A stretch of DNA of 53,495 bases from NCBI GenBank assembly GCA_019635275.1, contig JAHBZV010000017.1, positions 1-53,495 on the forward strand, read 5' to 3'. Below, piece by piece: positions 27,750 to 36,432 of this stretch. The position numbers and the translations under genes were made by a program. The notes below the pieces were generated by a model. It made no database searches. It had not been told where the DNA came from and was given only the letters and a program-made list of their open reading frames with translations. Source of the DNA: Burkholderiaceae bacterium (lineage in GTDB: Bacteria > Pseudomonadota > Gammaproteobacteria > Burkholderiales > Burkholderiaceae_E). The stretch's first letter is position 1. Each line of letters starts with the position of its first letter.

Positions 27750-29055
27750 CATCCTCCTCACGCTGATCCTGGCCGGCCTGCTGCCGGTGTCGCTGCGTCG
27801 CCCGTTCATCGGCGCGCTGGTCTTCGCCGTGGTCTCGCTGGCCAATCCGCACCGCCTCACCTGGGGGTTCGCGTATGGCCAGCCGTGGGCGCAGATGTAC
27901 GCACTGGCGACACTGGCCGGTATTCTCTTCACGCGCGAGCGCATCGTCGGCGACAGCATCCGGCGATACCTGCCCGTACTCGTCTACCTGGCCTGGATGG
28001 GCGTGACGACCGCCTACGCGTTCGACCACCCGTCGGCGATGTTCCGCTGGCAGCAGAACATCAAGACGCAGCTGATGTGCCTCGTCACGCTGATGCTGCT
28101 CACCGACTGGGAGCGCGTCAAGCAGCTGGTCTGGGTCGCGGTCTGTTCGATCGGCTTCTACGGCCTGAAAGGCGGCATCTTCACGATCACGACCGGCGGC
28201 GAAGATCGCGTCTGGGGACCGCCCGACAGTGCTATTCAGGACAACAACCACCTCGCGGTCGGCCTGGTGATGATGCTGCCGCTGATGTACTGGCTGTTCA
28301 CGCAGACGCAGAAGAAGTGGCTGCGCGCGCTGATCGTGTTCTCGGCGCTGATGACGGCGACCGCCATTTTCGGCTCGCACTCGCGCAGCGCATTCCTGGG
28401 CATCGGCGCGATCTCGATCTTCCTGCTGCTGAAGAGCCACCACAAGTTCTCGGTCGGCCTCGTCGCGATCATCGCCGGCGCGATGCTCGCGTCGTTCATG
28501 CCCGAGGATTACTGGGAGCGCATGGAGACGATCCGCACCTACCAGGAGGATGCGTCGGCGATGGGCCGCATCAACGTCTGGCACACGGCCGTTGCGATCG
28601 CCAACGACCGGATCACCGGCGGCGGATTCGAGTACTACAGCCCCGAGGTCTTCGCCCGCTACGCGCCGAACCCCGAGGACGTCCACGCATCGCACAGCAT
28701 CTACTTCCAGGCGCTCGGGGAGCACGGCTGGATCGGCTTCGCGATCTTCATGTTCATCTGGGCCTATACGTGGAGCCGATGCAGGCGCATCATTCGCCTG
28801 GCCGACGACTCCGACGATGGCCGCGCCCAGGCGTCTCTCGCGCGGATGATCCAGGTGAGCATGGTCGGGTTCGCGGTCGGCGGCGCGTTCGTCAACATCG
28901 GCAACTGGGACATGGACTACTACCTGATGATCTCCGCGCTCGCCACGGCGCGCATCGTCGAGCGCCAGGCCGCAGATCGCAAGGCGCTCGCGGCGCGTGA
29001 ACGTGCGGCCGCGCGGCCCGCAGCGTTCGGGCGCCCGGCGTCGCGCGTGGGCTAG
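27742..29055 (+). CDS. XrtA-associated O-ligase/Wzy-like polymerase
   Basis: A 437-residue polytopic membrane protein with about ten to twelve hydrophobic helices and a large periplasmic loop (about 255-335, including GGGFEYYSPEVFARYAP and HASHSIYFQALGEHGWIG), as in the WaaL/Wzy superfamily. The start MRDILLTLILAGLLPVSLRR and the SLANPHRLTWGFA segment are typical of the 'putative O-glycosylation ligase, exosortase A-associated' family. It either polymerises the repeat unit or ligates glycan to exosortase substrates; sequence alone does not tell. The reading frame overlaps the amidotransferase by 8 bp. Confidence 0.9.
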   Translation: MRDILLTLILAGLLPVSLRRPFIGALVFAVVSLANPHRLTWGFAYGQPWAQMYALATLAGILFTRERIVGDSIRRYLPVLVYLAWMGVTTAYAFDHPSAMFRWQQNIKTQLMCLVTLMLLTDWERVKQLVWVAVCSIGFYGLKGGIFTITTGGEDRVWGPPDSAIQDNNHLAVGLVMMLPLMYWLFTQTQKKWLRALIVFSALMTATAIFGSHSRSAFLGIGAISIFLLLKSHHKFSVGLVAIIAGAMLASFMPEDYWERMETIRTYQEDASAMGRINVWHTAVAIANDRITGGGFEYYSPEVFARYAPNPEDVHASHSIYFQALGEHGWIGFAIFMFIWAYTWSRCRRIIRLADDSDDGRAQASLARMIQVSMVGFAVGGAFVNIGNWDMDYYLMISALATARIVERQAADRKALAARERAAARPAAFGRPASRVG

Positions 29056-29060
29056 CGGGC

Positions 29061-29807
29061 GTGCTCGCGCCCCACAGGGCGATCGACGAAGGCTCCCGGA
29101 TCGACAGCCTGCTCAGGCTGATCCCGCCCGGAGGCAGCCTGCTCGAGATCGGCGCGCGCAACGGCTACATGACGCGCAGCCTCGCGAGGGGCCGTGACGA
29201 ACTCGTCGCGCTCGACCTGAGGCGCCCGAGCATCGACCTGCCCGGCGTCACCTGCGTCGCCGGCGACGCCCGGGCGCTGGCGTTCGAAGCCGGCCGCTTC
29301 GACGTGGTCCTGGCGGCCGAAGTCCTCGAACACATCCCGCCCGCCGACCTCGCGCGCGCATGCCGCGAGCTGGTGCGTGTCGCGCGCCGACACGTGGTGA
29401 TCGGCGTGCCTTACGCGCAGGACCTGCGGGTGGCGCGCACCCGCTGCGCACACTGCGGGGCGATCAATCCCGCGTATGGGCACGTGAACCGGTTCGTGCT
29501 CGAAGACCTCGAGCGCCTGTTCCATCCGCTGCGCCCCGCGGACGTCGAGCACGTCGGGCGCACCCGCGAGCGCACCAACCCGTTGTCGGACGCGTTGATG
29601 CGGCTGGCCGGGTACCCGTGGGGCAGCTACGGCCAGGACGAACCCTGCATCGCCTGTGGCGAGCCGGTCGGCCCCGCGCCGCGGCAGTCGGTCGGATCGC
29701 GAATCCTGACGGGGCTGGCCCACCGCCTCGATCTTGCACTGCAGCGACAGGCCCCCCCTCGGCCGAAATGGCTGCACGTCTGTTTCGACAAGCCCGAGCA
29801 CGATTGA
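29061..29807 (+). CDS. Class I SAM-dependent methyltransferase with two CxxC pairs
   Basis: A 248-residue protein with a SAM-binding motif LLEIGARNGYMT (about 27-38), the following acidic residue in VALDLRRPS, and VVLAAEVLEHIPP as the motif-III region. After the Rossmann core there is a pair CAHCG (about 132-136) and later CIACG (about 195-199), which could hold a zinc ion; this is not part of the basic methyltransferase fold. The GTG start at 29061 lies 5 bp after the O-ligase stop. It may methylate a sugar or a lipid-linked intermediate; the substrate cannot be inferred. It ends the long plus-strand run. Confidence 0.8.
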   Translation: MLAPHRAIDEGSRIDSLLRLIPPGGSLLEIGARNGYMTRSLARGRDELVALDLRRPSIDLPGVTCVAGDARALAFEAGRFDVVLAAEVLEHIPPADLARACRELVRVARRHVVIGVPYAQDLRVARTRCAHCGAINPAYGHVNRFVLEDLERLFHPLRPADVEHVGRTRERTNPLSDALMRLAGYPWGSYGQDEPCIACGEPVGPAPRQSVGSRILTGLAHRLDLALQRQAPPRPKWLHVCFDKPEHD

Positions 29808-29868
29808 GCGTCGCCGCCTTCGTCCCGCCGGCCCGCCCGATGCGACCGATGGCGATCCGGGAGCCCGG

Positions 29869-29891
29869 CTCGCGTGGATAATGCACGCGAG
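29869..29891. promoter_or_regulatory. Hairpin with embedded GATAAT in the 190-bp gap before the GT2 gene
   Basis: CTCGCGT (29869-29875) and ACGCGAG (29885-29891) form a 7-bp stem around the loop GGATAATGC. The loop holds GATAAT (29877-29882), a 5/6 match to a plus-strand -10, without a clear -35. No T-run follows, so it is either a weak terminator for the upstream operon or a promoter region for the GT2 operon. Another -10-like TAGGAT occurs at about 29942-29947. Confidence 0.3.
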
Positions 29892-29997
29892 CAGTGCTGC
29901 GTCGGGGTGACGTCGATCACTCCGGAGATCGCCGCCTGCGGCTAGGATTCAGGCAGAGGGAGATTCCTTCCTCACTGAGCCGGACGACATCGCCGAC

Positions 29998-30933
29998 ATG
30001 GGCCCGCGAATCAGTATCGGAATGCCCTGCTACAACTCCGAGCGCTGGATTTCCCCGGCGATCGAGTCGCTGCTCGCGCAAAGCTTCGAAGACTTCGAGC
30101 TGATCGTCAGCGACAACGCGTCGTCCGACGGCACCTGGGACATCGTGCAGCGCTACGCGGCGGGCGATGACCGGATCAGGGCGTATCGCAACCCGGAGAA
30201 CCTCGGCGCCTCGGCCAACTTCAACCGCGTCTTCGAACTTGCCCGCGCCCCGTACTTCAAGTGGGCCTCCAGCAACGACTGGTGCGCGCCCGGCCTGCTC
30301 GACGCCTGCCGCAACGCGCTCGACGCCGACCCCGGCGCGGTGCTCGCCTGCCCTCGCGCCGGGATGTTCACGGCCGTCCCCGGCGACGGGCCAGACTACC
30401 CGTTCGGCCTCGACCTTCGCCAGGGCGAGCCGGCCGAGCGCTTTGTCGGCTCGCTGGCCATCCGGCGCAACATCCCGATGAATGGACTCATCCGCTCGAC
30501 CGCCTTGCGGCGAACCGAGCTGATCCGCCCGTACTACGGGTCGGACCTGGTGATGATCTCGGCGCTTGCACTCCAGGGCAAGCTGCTCGAGTTGCCGCAG
30601 ACGCTGCTGTTCATGCGCGACACCTCCGAGACGTCCACGGCGCGGATGGGGGCGGATGCGGTGCGTCGCCACTACGCGCCGAAGTCCGCGCGCCGGATGA
30701 CGAACCAGAGCCTGCGCAACTGGCTCGGCTACTGGCGTGCCGTCCGGGACGCCGACCTGCCGGTGCGGCAGCGGTTGAGGCTGATCGGCCATCTCGCGAA
30801 AATGGCGCGGTGGCGCAGCCATGACGTGTTCGCCGAGGCGATCGACTCGATGCGTGGCGCGTGGTCCGGGGACGCGGTACCCGACAGCGCGCAAGGTGGC
30901 GGCAGCGGCGGCCCCGGCCGGCTCGACCGATGA
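29998..30933 (+). CDS. GT2 family glycosyltransferase
   Basis: A 311-residue GT-A fold transferase. It begins PRISIGMPCYNSERWISPAI, continues with ELIVSDNASSDGT, the usual nucleotide-binding part, and has the motif ASSNDWCAPG where the metal-binding DxD is normally found; here it reads SND. The C-terminal 70 residues are basic and end with a Gly-rich tail. It should add a sugar to the lipid-linked repeat on the cytosolic face. The stop overlaps the next ATG (ATGA), starting a four-gene coupled set. The sugar is unknown. Confidence 0.88.
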   Translation: MGPRISIGMPCYNSERWISPAIESLLAQSFEDFELIVSDNASSDGTWDIVQRYAAGDDRIRAYRNPENLGASANFNRVFELARAPYFKWASSNDWCAPGLLDACRNALDADPGAVLACPRAGMFTAVPGDGPDYPFGLDLRQGEPAERFVGSLAIRRNIPMNGLIRSTALRRTELIRPYYGSDLVMISALALQGKLLELPQTLLFMRDTSETSTARMGADAVRRHYAPKSARRMTNQSLRNWLGYWRAVRDADLPVRQRLRLIGHLAKMARWRSHDVFAEAIDSMRGAWSGDAVPDSAQGGGSGGPGRLDR

Positions 30934-32303
30934 CCACCGCGACAGGCCTGCCCCGCCCGACACCCCTTCCGGATCGGAGCGACGCGCCGCCGCGCGAGCG
31001 AACCGACTGGATGCTCGCACTCATGCGCGAGCTGTTTCCCATGTTCCGGACAATCGCCGGCGAGGGGCTACGATCGACGCTGCGCCGCCTCGCGCGCGAC
31101 CTCCCGCTGCAGATCCGCGAGGTCGCCAGCGGCACGCAGGTGCTCGACTGGACGATTCCGAACGAATGGTCGATCCGCGCCGCGCACGTGTCCGACTCCA
31201 CCGGCCGCCGCGTCGTCGACCTCGCGGACTCGAACCTGCACGTGGTCAGCTACAGCCGGCCGGTCGATGAGACAATGAGTCTCGCCGAGCTGCAGCCGCA
31301 CCTGCACTCGCTGCCCGAGCATCCCGACTGGATTCCGTACCGCACCAGCTTCTTCGCCGAAAACTGGGGTTTCTGCCTGTCGCATCGACAGCGCTCCGCC
31401 CTCACCGAGCAGCGCTACCGCGTCGTCATCGACGCCGAGCTGCGCCCCGGTTCGCTCAGCTACGGAGAGGCGTTCCTCCCCGGCGATTCGCCCGAAGAGA
31501 TCCTGGTGTTCACCCATTGCTGCCACCCGTCGCTGGCCAATGACAACCTCTCGGGAATCGCGGTCGCGGCCGCGGCAGCGCGCGAGCTCTCGACCCGACC
31601 ACGCCGGCTCGGCTACCGGTTCGTCTTCGCGCCGACCACGATCGGCTCGATCGCCTGGCTGGCCACCAACGAGGCCATCCTGCCGCGCATCCGCGGCGGC
31701 CTCGTGCTCGCCAACCTGGGCGACGCGGGCGCGCTGCGCTACAAGCGCTCGCGCAGCCCGAGCCTGACCGACGCGGCCGCCGCGCGCGTGCTGGCGCACT
31801 GCGGCGAGGCGCACGAGCTGATCGACTTCATTCCCTGGGGCTACGACGAACGGCAGTTCTGCTCGCCGGGCTTCGACCTGCCGATGGGGCGCCTCACCCG
31901 CAGCCCCGAGGGTGGTTACCCCCAGTACCACACCTCCGCGGACGACTTGTCCCTCATCGATCCGGCCAGCCTCTCGCGAAGCGTGGACGTGGTGCTGCAC
32001 ATCCTCGGCGCGATCGAGCGCGAGCGCCGGCTCGTCAACCTGTCGCCGCGCGGCGAGCCGCAACTCGGCAAGCGCGGACTCTATCGCGCCGGTCAGCGCG
32101 CAGGACAGGCCGCCGACAGCCACCTGGCCCTGCTGTGGGTGCTCAACCAGTCCGACGGCTCGCGCGGCCTGCTCGAGATTGCGCAACGCGCGGGCCTGCC
32201 GTTCGAGGCGATCGACGAGGCTGCGGCGGCGCTCGAGCAGGCGGGGCTCGTCCGTGAGGCGCCGCACGACGGCGAATCCGATTCCTGGAGATCGAGACGA
32301 TGA
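30930..32303 (+). CDS. DUF4910 aminopeptidase-like protein with C-terminal winged helix
   Basis: A 457-residue soluble protein of the DUF4910 (M28-like aminopeptidase) family. After an N-terminal helical segment it has a swapped-in domain (about 75-190, VLDWTIPNEW) and then the metal site THCCHPSLANDNLSG (195-209: His196, His199 and Asp205 are probable ligands). Further ligands are likely in the FIPWGYDERQFCSPGFD and YPQYHTSADD segments. The last 70 residues look like a winged helix (ALLWVLNQSDGSRGLLEIAQ). Such proteins sit in polysaccharide and natural-product clusters, but their reaction is not established. The start is ATG 30930, overlapping the GT2 stop; rfbF begins in its own stop codon. 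Confidence 0.82.
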   Translation: MTTATGLPRPTPLPDRSDAPPRERTDWMLALMRELFPMFRTIAGEGLRSTLRRLARDLPLQIREVASGTQVLDWTIPNEWSIRAAHVSDSTGRRVVDLADSNLHVVSYSRPVDETMSLAELQPHLHSLPEHPDWIPYRTSFFAENWGFCLSHRQRSALTEQRYRVVIDAELRPGSLSYGEAFLPGDSPEEILVFTHCCHPSLANDNLSGIAVAAAAARELSTRPRRLGYRFVFAPTTIGSIAWLATNEAILPRIRGGLVLANLGDAGALRYKRSRSPSLTDAAAARVLAHCGEAHELIDFIPWGYDERQFCSPGFDLPMGRLTRSPEGGYPQYHTSADDLSLIDPASLSRSVDVVLHILGAIERERRLVNLSPRGEPQLGKRGLYRAGQRAGQAADSHLALLWVLNQSDGSRGLLEIAQRAGLPFEAIDEAAAALEQAGLVREAPHDGESDSWRSRR

Positions 32304-33088
32304 AGGTGGTGTTGTTCTGCGGCGGCCTGGGCACGCGCCTGCGAGAATTCTCCGAGACGATTCCGAAGCCGATGGTGGACATCGGCCCGCGGCCGATCAT
32401 CTGGCACCTGATGAAGTACTACGCGCACGCCGGGCATCGCGACTTCGTCCTGTGCCTCGGTTATCGCGGTACCGCGATCAAGGACTACTTCCTGCACTAC
32501 AACGAGTGCCTGTCGAACGACTTCACCTTGCGCAACGGCGGCAAGCAGGTCGACCTGGTCAGCCGCGACATCGAAGACTGGACGATCCACTTCGCCGACA
32601 CCGGCCTGAAGTCGAACATCGGCCAGCGGCTGGGTGCGGTGCGGCACCTGGTCGAGCACGAGGAGATGTTCCTGGCCAACTATGCGGACGGTCTGTCGGA
32701 CCTTCCGCTGGAACCCTACATCGAGGAGTTCCGGCGCAGCAACGCCGTGGCCGCGTTCGTCGCGGTGCGGCCGTCGCTGTCGCTGTCGGGCGTGAGCTTC
32801 GAGAGCGACGGCACGGTGACCGGCATCACGTACCTGAACGACTCGAACGTCTGGATCAACGGCGGCTTCTTCGTGCTGCGGCCGGAGATCTTCGAGTTCA
32901 TGCGGCCGGGCGAGGAACTGGTCGAGGAGCCCTTCGGGCGACTCATCGAGGCGCGGCGCCTCAAGGCGTATCGCTACGAGGGGTTCTGGAGCGCGATGGA
33001 CACGTTCAAGGACAAGAAGAGCTTCGACGACATGATCGAGCGCGGATACACGCCGTGGCGTGTCTGGGACAAGGCCGGCAGGAGCTGA
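32300..33088 (+). CDS. rfbF: Glucose-1-phosphate cytidylyltransferase (RfbF type)
   Basis: A 262-residue nucleotidyltransferase that makes CDP-glucose from CTP and glucose-1-phosphate. It has the N-terminal signature LFCGGLGTRLREFSE, then IPKPMVDIGPRPIIWHLMKYY, the RfbF-typical YFLHYNECLSNDFT and NVWINGGFFVL, and the C-terminal EGFWSAMDTFKDKK. Length is normal. The usual next enzymes, CDP-glucose 4,6-dehydratase (RfbG) and RfbH, are not in the window. The gene overlaps the DUF4910 stop by 4 bp (ATGA), and the PIG-L gene follows 4 bp downstream. Confidence 0.92.
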   Translation: MKVVLFCGGLGTRLREFSETIPKPMVDIGPRPIIWHLMKYYAHAGHRDFVLCLGYRGTAIKDYFLHYNECLSNDFTLRNGGKQVDLVSRDIEDWTIHFADTGLKSNIGQRLGAVRHLVEHEEMFLANYADGLSDLPLEPYIEEFRRSNAVAAFVAVRPSLSLSGVSFESDGTVTGITYLNDSNVWINGGFFVLRPEIFEFMRPGEELVEEPFGRLIEARRLKAYRYEGFWSAMDTFKDKKSFDDMIERGYTPWRVWDKAGRS

Positions 33089-33092
33089 CGCA

Positions 33093-33743
33093 GTGCTGGG
33101 ACTGACACTCGCCTCGGGCGGCCGCGATCCGTCCATCCTCTGCCTGGGCGCCCACTGCGACGACATCGAGATCGGTTGCGGTGCGACCCTGCGCGTGCTG
33201 AGGCAGCGCTACCCGGGCGCGCCGGTGTACTGGGTGGTGCTGTCGTCGACGCCCGAGCGCGAAGCCGAGGCGCGCCGCAGCGCGTTGCGCTGGCTGCCCG
33301 GGCCCGCCCCCGAGGTGAGCGTCTTCGGCTTTCGCGACGGCTACCTGCCGTACCAGGCAATGCCGGTGAAGGAGGCCTTCGCCTCGCTCGCGGCCACGGT
33401 TTCCCCGGATCTCGTGCTGACGCACGCCGGGCACGACCGGCATCAGGACCATCGATTCGTCAGCGAACTCACCTGGAATCACTTCCGCGCGCAACTCGTG
33501 CTCGAGTACGAGATCCCGAAGTACGACGGCGACCTGGGGCAGCCGAATTTCTTCGTTCCCGTGACGCGCGAGGACTGCGAGCGCAAGGCGTCCGACATCC
33601 TCGACGCGTTCGCCTCGCAGCGCTCGAAGGACTGGCTCAGCACCGACACCGTGCTCGCGCTGGCCAGGCTGCGCGGCGTCGAGTGCCGCTCGCCGACCGG
33701 TTACGCCGAAGCGTTCTTCGTACGCAAGGCGGTGCTCGAATAG
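33093..33743 (+). CDS. PIG-L family deacetylase
   Basis: A 216-residue LmbE/PIG-L zinc deacetylase. The metal motif GAHCDDIEIGCG (His21, Asp23, Asp24) is followed later by HAGHDRHQDHR, which supplies the third ligand and catalytic region. The family removes N-acetyl groups from small GlcNAc-type substrates. GTG 33093 is chosen because AGGAG lies 8 bp upstream (33080-33084); an earlier GTG at 33060 would overlap rfbF by 29 bp. It is the last of the four-gene set and converges with the Cys-rich gene after 16 bp. Confidence 0.88.
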   Translation: MLGLTLASGGRDPSILCLGAHCDDIEIGCGATLRVLRQRYPGAPVYWVVLSSTPEREAEARRSALRWLPGPAPEVSVFGFRDGYLPYQAMPVKEAFASLAATVSPDLVLTHAGHDRHQDHRFVSELTWNHFRAQLVLEYEIPKYDGDLGQPNFFVPVTREDCERKASDILDAFASQRSKDWLSTDTVLALARLRGVECRSPTGYAEAFFVRKAVLE

Positions 33744-33749
33744 CGCTGC

Positions 33750-33761
33750 GAGCGATCGCTC
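33750..33761. repeat. 12-bp perfect palindrome between convergent genes
   Basis: GAGCGATCGCTC lies 6 bp after the PIG-L stop and overlaps the stop codon of the Cys-rich gene on the other strand. It may simply be chance in GC-rich DNA. A hairpin could form but there is no T-run and the loop would be minimal. Confidence 0.3.
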
Positions 33762-34779
33762 AGACGCGCTCGAGCCAGATCTCCCGCCAATAGGTGTTGA
33801 CGGCGCGCGGGCAGCCGCGGCGACCCGGCGTGCACTCGGCACGGCAGTAGACGTCTTCGAGCAGGATGCACGGGTTGCTCATGTGCATCATCTTGCCCGT
33901 CTTCTCGTTGATGATCTTCGTGACCCGGGACTGGACCTTGTACTCGGCGTCGCAGTACTTGACCATCTCGACGTCGAAGCGCATGCCGCGATTGAAGCCC
34001 TGTGCGTTGATCGTCTGCTCGATCTCCCGGATCGGCCTCACCCGCACGCGATCACCCGGCTTCAGGTCGAGCACCGCAGTCGGCGTCGGCGCACCGGGCG
34101 CCACGCGTCCGGTGACGCTGGGCCACGGCTTGCCGCCGCGCAACCTCTGCCAGGCGTCGTACAGCCCGACCCAGATCCGATAGCCCACGCCGACGTTGAC
34201 CAGCCGCTCGTAGCCGGCCAGCATCAGCAGCCGCAGCACGTCGAACACGCCGTGGTTGCCCGTGGTGACGTCGCGGACATACTGGCCGACCTCGGTCGGG
34301 CGCAACGGCTCGGACGCCTTGAGCAGGTCGGTGGTCTGGCAGCGCCAGGTCGGATCGTCCGGGACCGAGCCCTCGCGCGTGCAGGCGCGCTGCAACACGT
34401 CGAAGCTGCCCGCAGCGGGCGCGATCGCAGGACGCGCCGCCTGCGAGTCGCGCCGCAGCCACGCCTCCTTCCAGAACAGCGTGCATCCGGCCTCGCAACC
34501 GCCGTGCGCACTTCCGTCGCAGCGCAGGTCGTCGAGGTGAACCGTGTCGTGCATCCGCCGCCCGCCCGTCGCCTCGATCGTGTCGCAGGTCTTGTGCGCG
34601 ACCGCGCGCACCCGGTAGCGCTTGCCGCAGTGAGCCAGCATCTCCGGCATGAAGGGAAGCCTGTCCAGGCAGCCGTCCTCGTCCAGCGTCGACAGGATCT
34701 CGGCAGCGTCGCGGACGACGACCCAGTCGCCGGCCTTCAGTCGCAGGGAACGCGGAATTTCGCTTTCGGTCGGGTTCAT
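33760..34779 (-). CDS. Uncharacterised protein with two copies of a Cys-rich domain
   Basis: A 339-residue protein of no function known to me. It contains an internal duplication: repeat 1 (about 12-110) and repeat 2 (about 237-338) share the pattern LKxGDxVxVR, an EI..T segment, an EM(x3)C segment, M(x7-8)LxD(x2)C, and a C-terminal GC(x7)WxExWLxR. Cysteines at 51, 87 and 95 align with 276, 312 and 323; 65, 99, 304 and 316 are additional. The GDxVxVR start suggests an SH3-like barrel and the cysteines suggest a metal or Fe-S site. The middle (111-236) has two more cysteines and a helical region. No signal peptide or membrane helix. It lies 31 bp downstream of the flippase gene on the same strand. 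ATG 34779 is chosen because repeat 1 starts shortly after it. Confidence 0.75.
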   Translation of the reverse strand: MNPTESEIPRSLRLKAGDWVVVRDAAEILSTLDEDGCLDRLPFMPEMLAHCGKRYRVRAVAHKTCDTIEATGGRRMHDTVHLDDLRCDGSAHGGCEAGCTLFWKEAWLRRDSQAARPAIAPAAGSFDVLQRACTREGSVPDDPTWRCQTTDLLKASEPLRPTEVGQYVRDVTTGNHGVFDVLRLLMLAGYERLVNVGVGYRIWVGLYDAWQRLRGGKPWPSVTGRVAPGAPTPTAVLDLKPGDRVRVRPIREIEQTINAQGFNRGMRFDVEMVKYCDAEYKVQSRVTKIINEKTGKMMHMSNPCILLEDVYCRAECTPGRRGCPRAVNTYWREIWLERV

Positions 34780-34810
34780 TGGAATGATCCGGTTTCTCGA
34801 GACACCAGCA

Positions 34811-36316
34811 TCAGGGTTGGGTCGCCGCCTTCGCACCGAAGCGCCGCCTCAACTCCTGCGCGACGCGGTCGATCACGAGCCGCTCCGCGCTTGCGGGCCG
34901 CCCGGCGATGCTCCACATCGACACCACCGCCGCGACGTACACGACGAATCCGAGCGCGACGCCGCCCAGCAGCCAGGCGGTCGCCGCAAAGGCGTGCAGC
35001 GCAGTGCCGTCGGCCGGCAGGACCAGCCACAGCATCCCGCACATTGCCGCCGATGCGAGCACCGGGCGAACCAGCGCATCAAGGAAGAGGCGCACGGGCA
35101 GCGCGAGTCTGGAACGCAACACCGCCAGGTAGATCGGCGTCGAGACGACGGCCGTGATCAGGCAGGCCATCGCCGCCCCCTCGACGCCGTACGATGGCGC
35201 GAGCGCGAGCATCGCGGCGAGCAGGATGACCACGAACGCCGCGTTGCAGCCGGTGACCTCCTTGGCGCGTCCGGTTCCGATCATGAGCGCCGCGATCGAC
35301 GAGTGCAGCATCAGCAGCGCGCCATTGAACGCGAGGATCTGGAGCACCGGGATCGCCGCCATCCATTTCGCACCGAGCGCAACCGGAACGATCAGGTGCG
35401 CGAGCGCGAAGATGCCGGCGGCCGCCGGCACCGCGAGCAGCGCCAGCACCGACATCGACGAGCCGTAGATGCGGCGCAACTCCTCGGGGTCTTCGCTGAG
35501 CCGCGCGAATCCCGGGAGCAGCGCGCGATTGATCGGCGCACTCAACTCGGTCGTCGGCAGGTTGGCGAGCTCGTAGCTGACGTTGTACAGGCCCAGGCCC
35601 GCCGGGCCGTTCAACCGCCCGATGACGAAGTCCGACGAGCGGTTCTTCAGGTAGCCGACGATGTTGTTGAACAGCAGCCACTTCGAGAAGCCCATCAGCG
35701 AATCGCGCTCGCTCAGAGTGAGCTTGGGCCGGAACGGATGCGCCCAATAGCTCACGACAGTGCTGAACAGCTGCGTGGCGAGCGTACCCGCGATCAGCGC
35801 CCAATAGCTGCGATACCAGAACGCGAGCGCAATCGTGATCACGAAGCCGACCAGCTTGCGACTGACCTGGAAGTAGAATTCGTAACGGAACCGGAGGTCC
35901 TTGCGGAAGGCCACGATGCCGATGTTCTGGAACCCCGTGATCAGCGGGCCCAGCGCCAGCGCATACATGACCCACTCTACGCCCGGCTCGCGGTAGTAGG
36001 CGGCGACGTGCGGCGCCGCCAGCACGATCACCACGGTGACTGCGGCGCCGAACAGCACGCCGAAGGTCCACGCTGTGTGATAGTGCGCCGGGGTCGCGTT
36101 CTGGTCCTGGATCAGCGCCGTGTCGAAGCCGAAGGCGGTGAGCAGTTCGGCCATCGCGATCACCGAGATCGCCATCGCCACGACGCCGAAGTCGGCCGGG
36201 CTGAGAAGGCGCACCAGGATGAGCGTGCTCACGAGGCCGAGGCTGCGCTCGACGAACTTGAACAGCACCATCCAGATCGCGCCGGTGGCGACCCTCGCGT
36301 GAATCGTCGGAGGCAT
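34811..36316 (-). CDS. Wzx-type polysaccharide flippase (MOP superfamily)
   Basis: A 501-residue membrane protein with 12-14 hydrophobic helices, starting with the family-typical VATGAIWMVLFKFVERSLGL and ILVRLLSPADFGVVAMA. It continues with helical hairpins and GLYNVSYELANLPTTELSAPINRALLPGF-type text, including the conserved ALLPGFARLSED. Members flip undecaprenyl-linked repeat units across the inner membrane, matching the EpsB-type initiator and the Wzy-like protein in the locus. ATG 36316 is chosen for the family N-terminus; the frame is open a further 63 codons but that part overlaps the start of the FG-GAP gene. The Cys-rich gene follows in the same operon. Confidence 0.9.
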   Translation of the reverse strand: MPPTIHARVATGAIWMVLFKFVERSLGLVSTLILVRLLSPADFGVVAMAISVIAMAELLTAFGFDTALIQDQNATPAHYHTAWTFGVLFGAAVTVVIVLAAPHVAAYYREPGVEWVMYALALGPLITGFQNIGIVAFRKDLRFRYEFYFQVSRKLVGFVITIALAFWYRSYWALIAGTLATQLFSTVVSYWAHPFRPKLTLSERDSLMGFSKWLLFNNIVGYLKNRSSDFVIGRLNGPAGLGLYNVSYELANLPTTELSAPINRALLPGFARLSEDPEELRRIYGSSMSVLALLAVPAAAGIFALAHLIVPVALGAKWMAAIPVLQILAFNGALLMLHSSIAALMIGTGRAKEVTGCNAAFVVILLAAMLALAPSYGVEGAAMACLITAVVSTPIYLAVLRSRLALPVRLFLDALVRPVLASAAMCGMLWLVLPADGTALHAFAATAWLLGGVALGFVVYVAAVVSMWSIAGRPASAERLVIDRVAQELRRRFGAKAATQP

Positions 36317-36432
36317 TCCGGTTCCGTGACTTCGGAAACTGCAAGGATAATGCGTCCCGTGCAACCGAGTTGTGCAGAACTTCCTCCGCTCGTCGGGCAA
36401 CAGACGGACATGACACGACAGGAGCCACAGGC

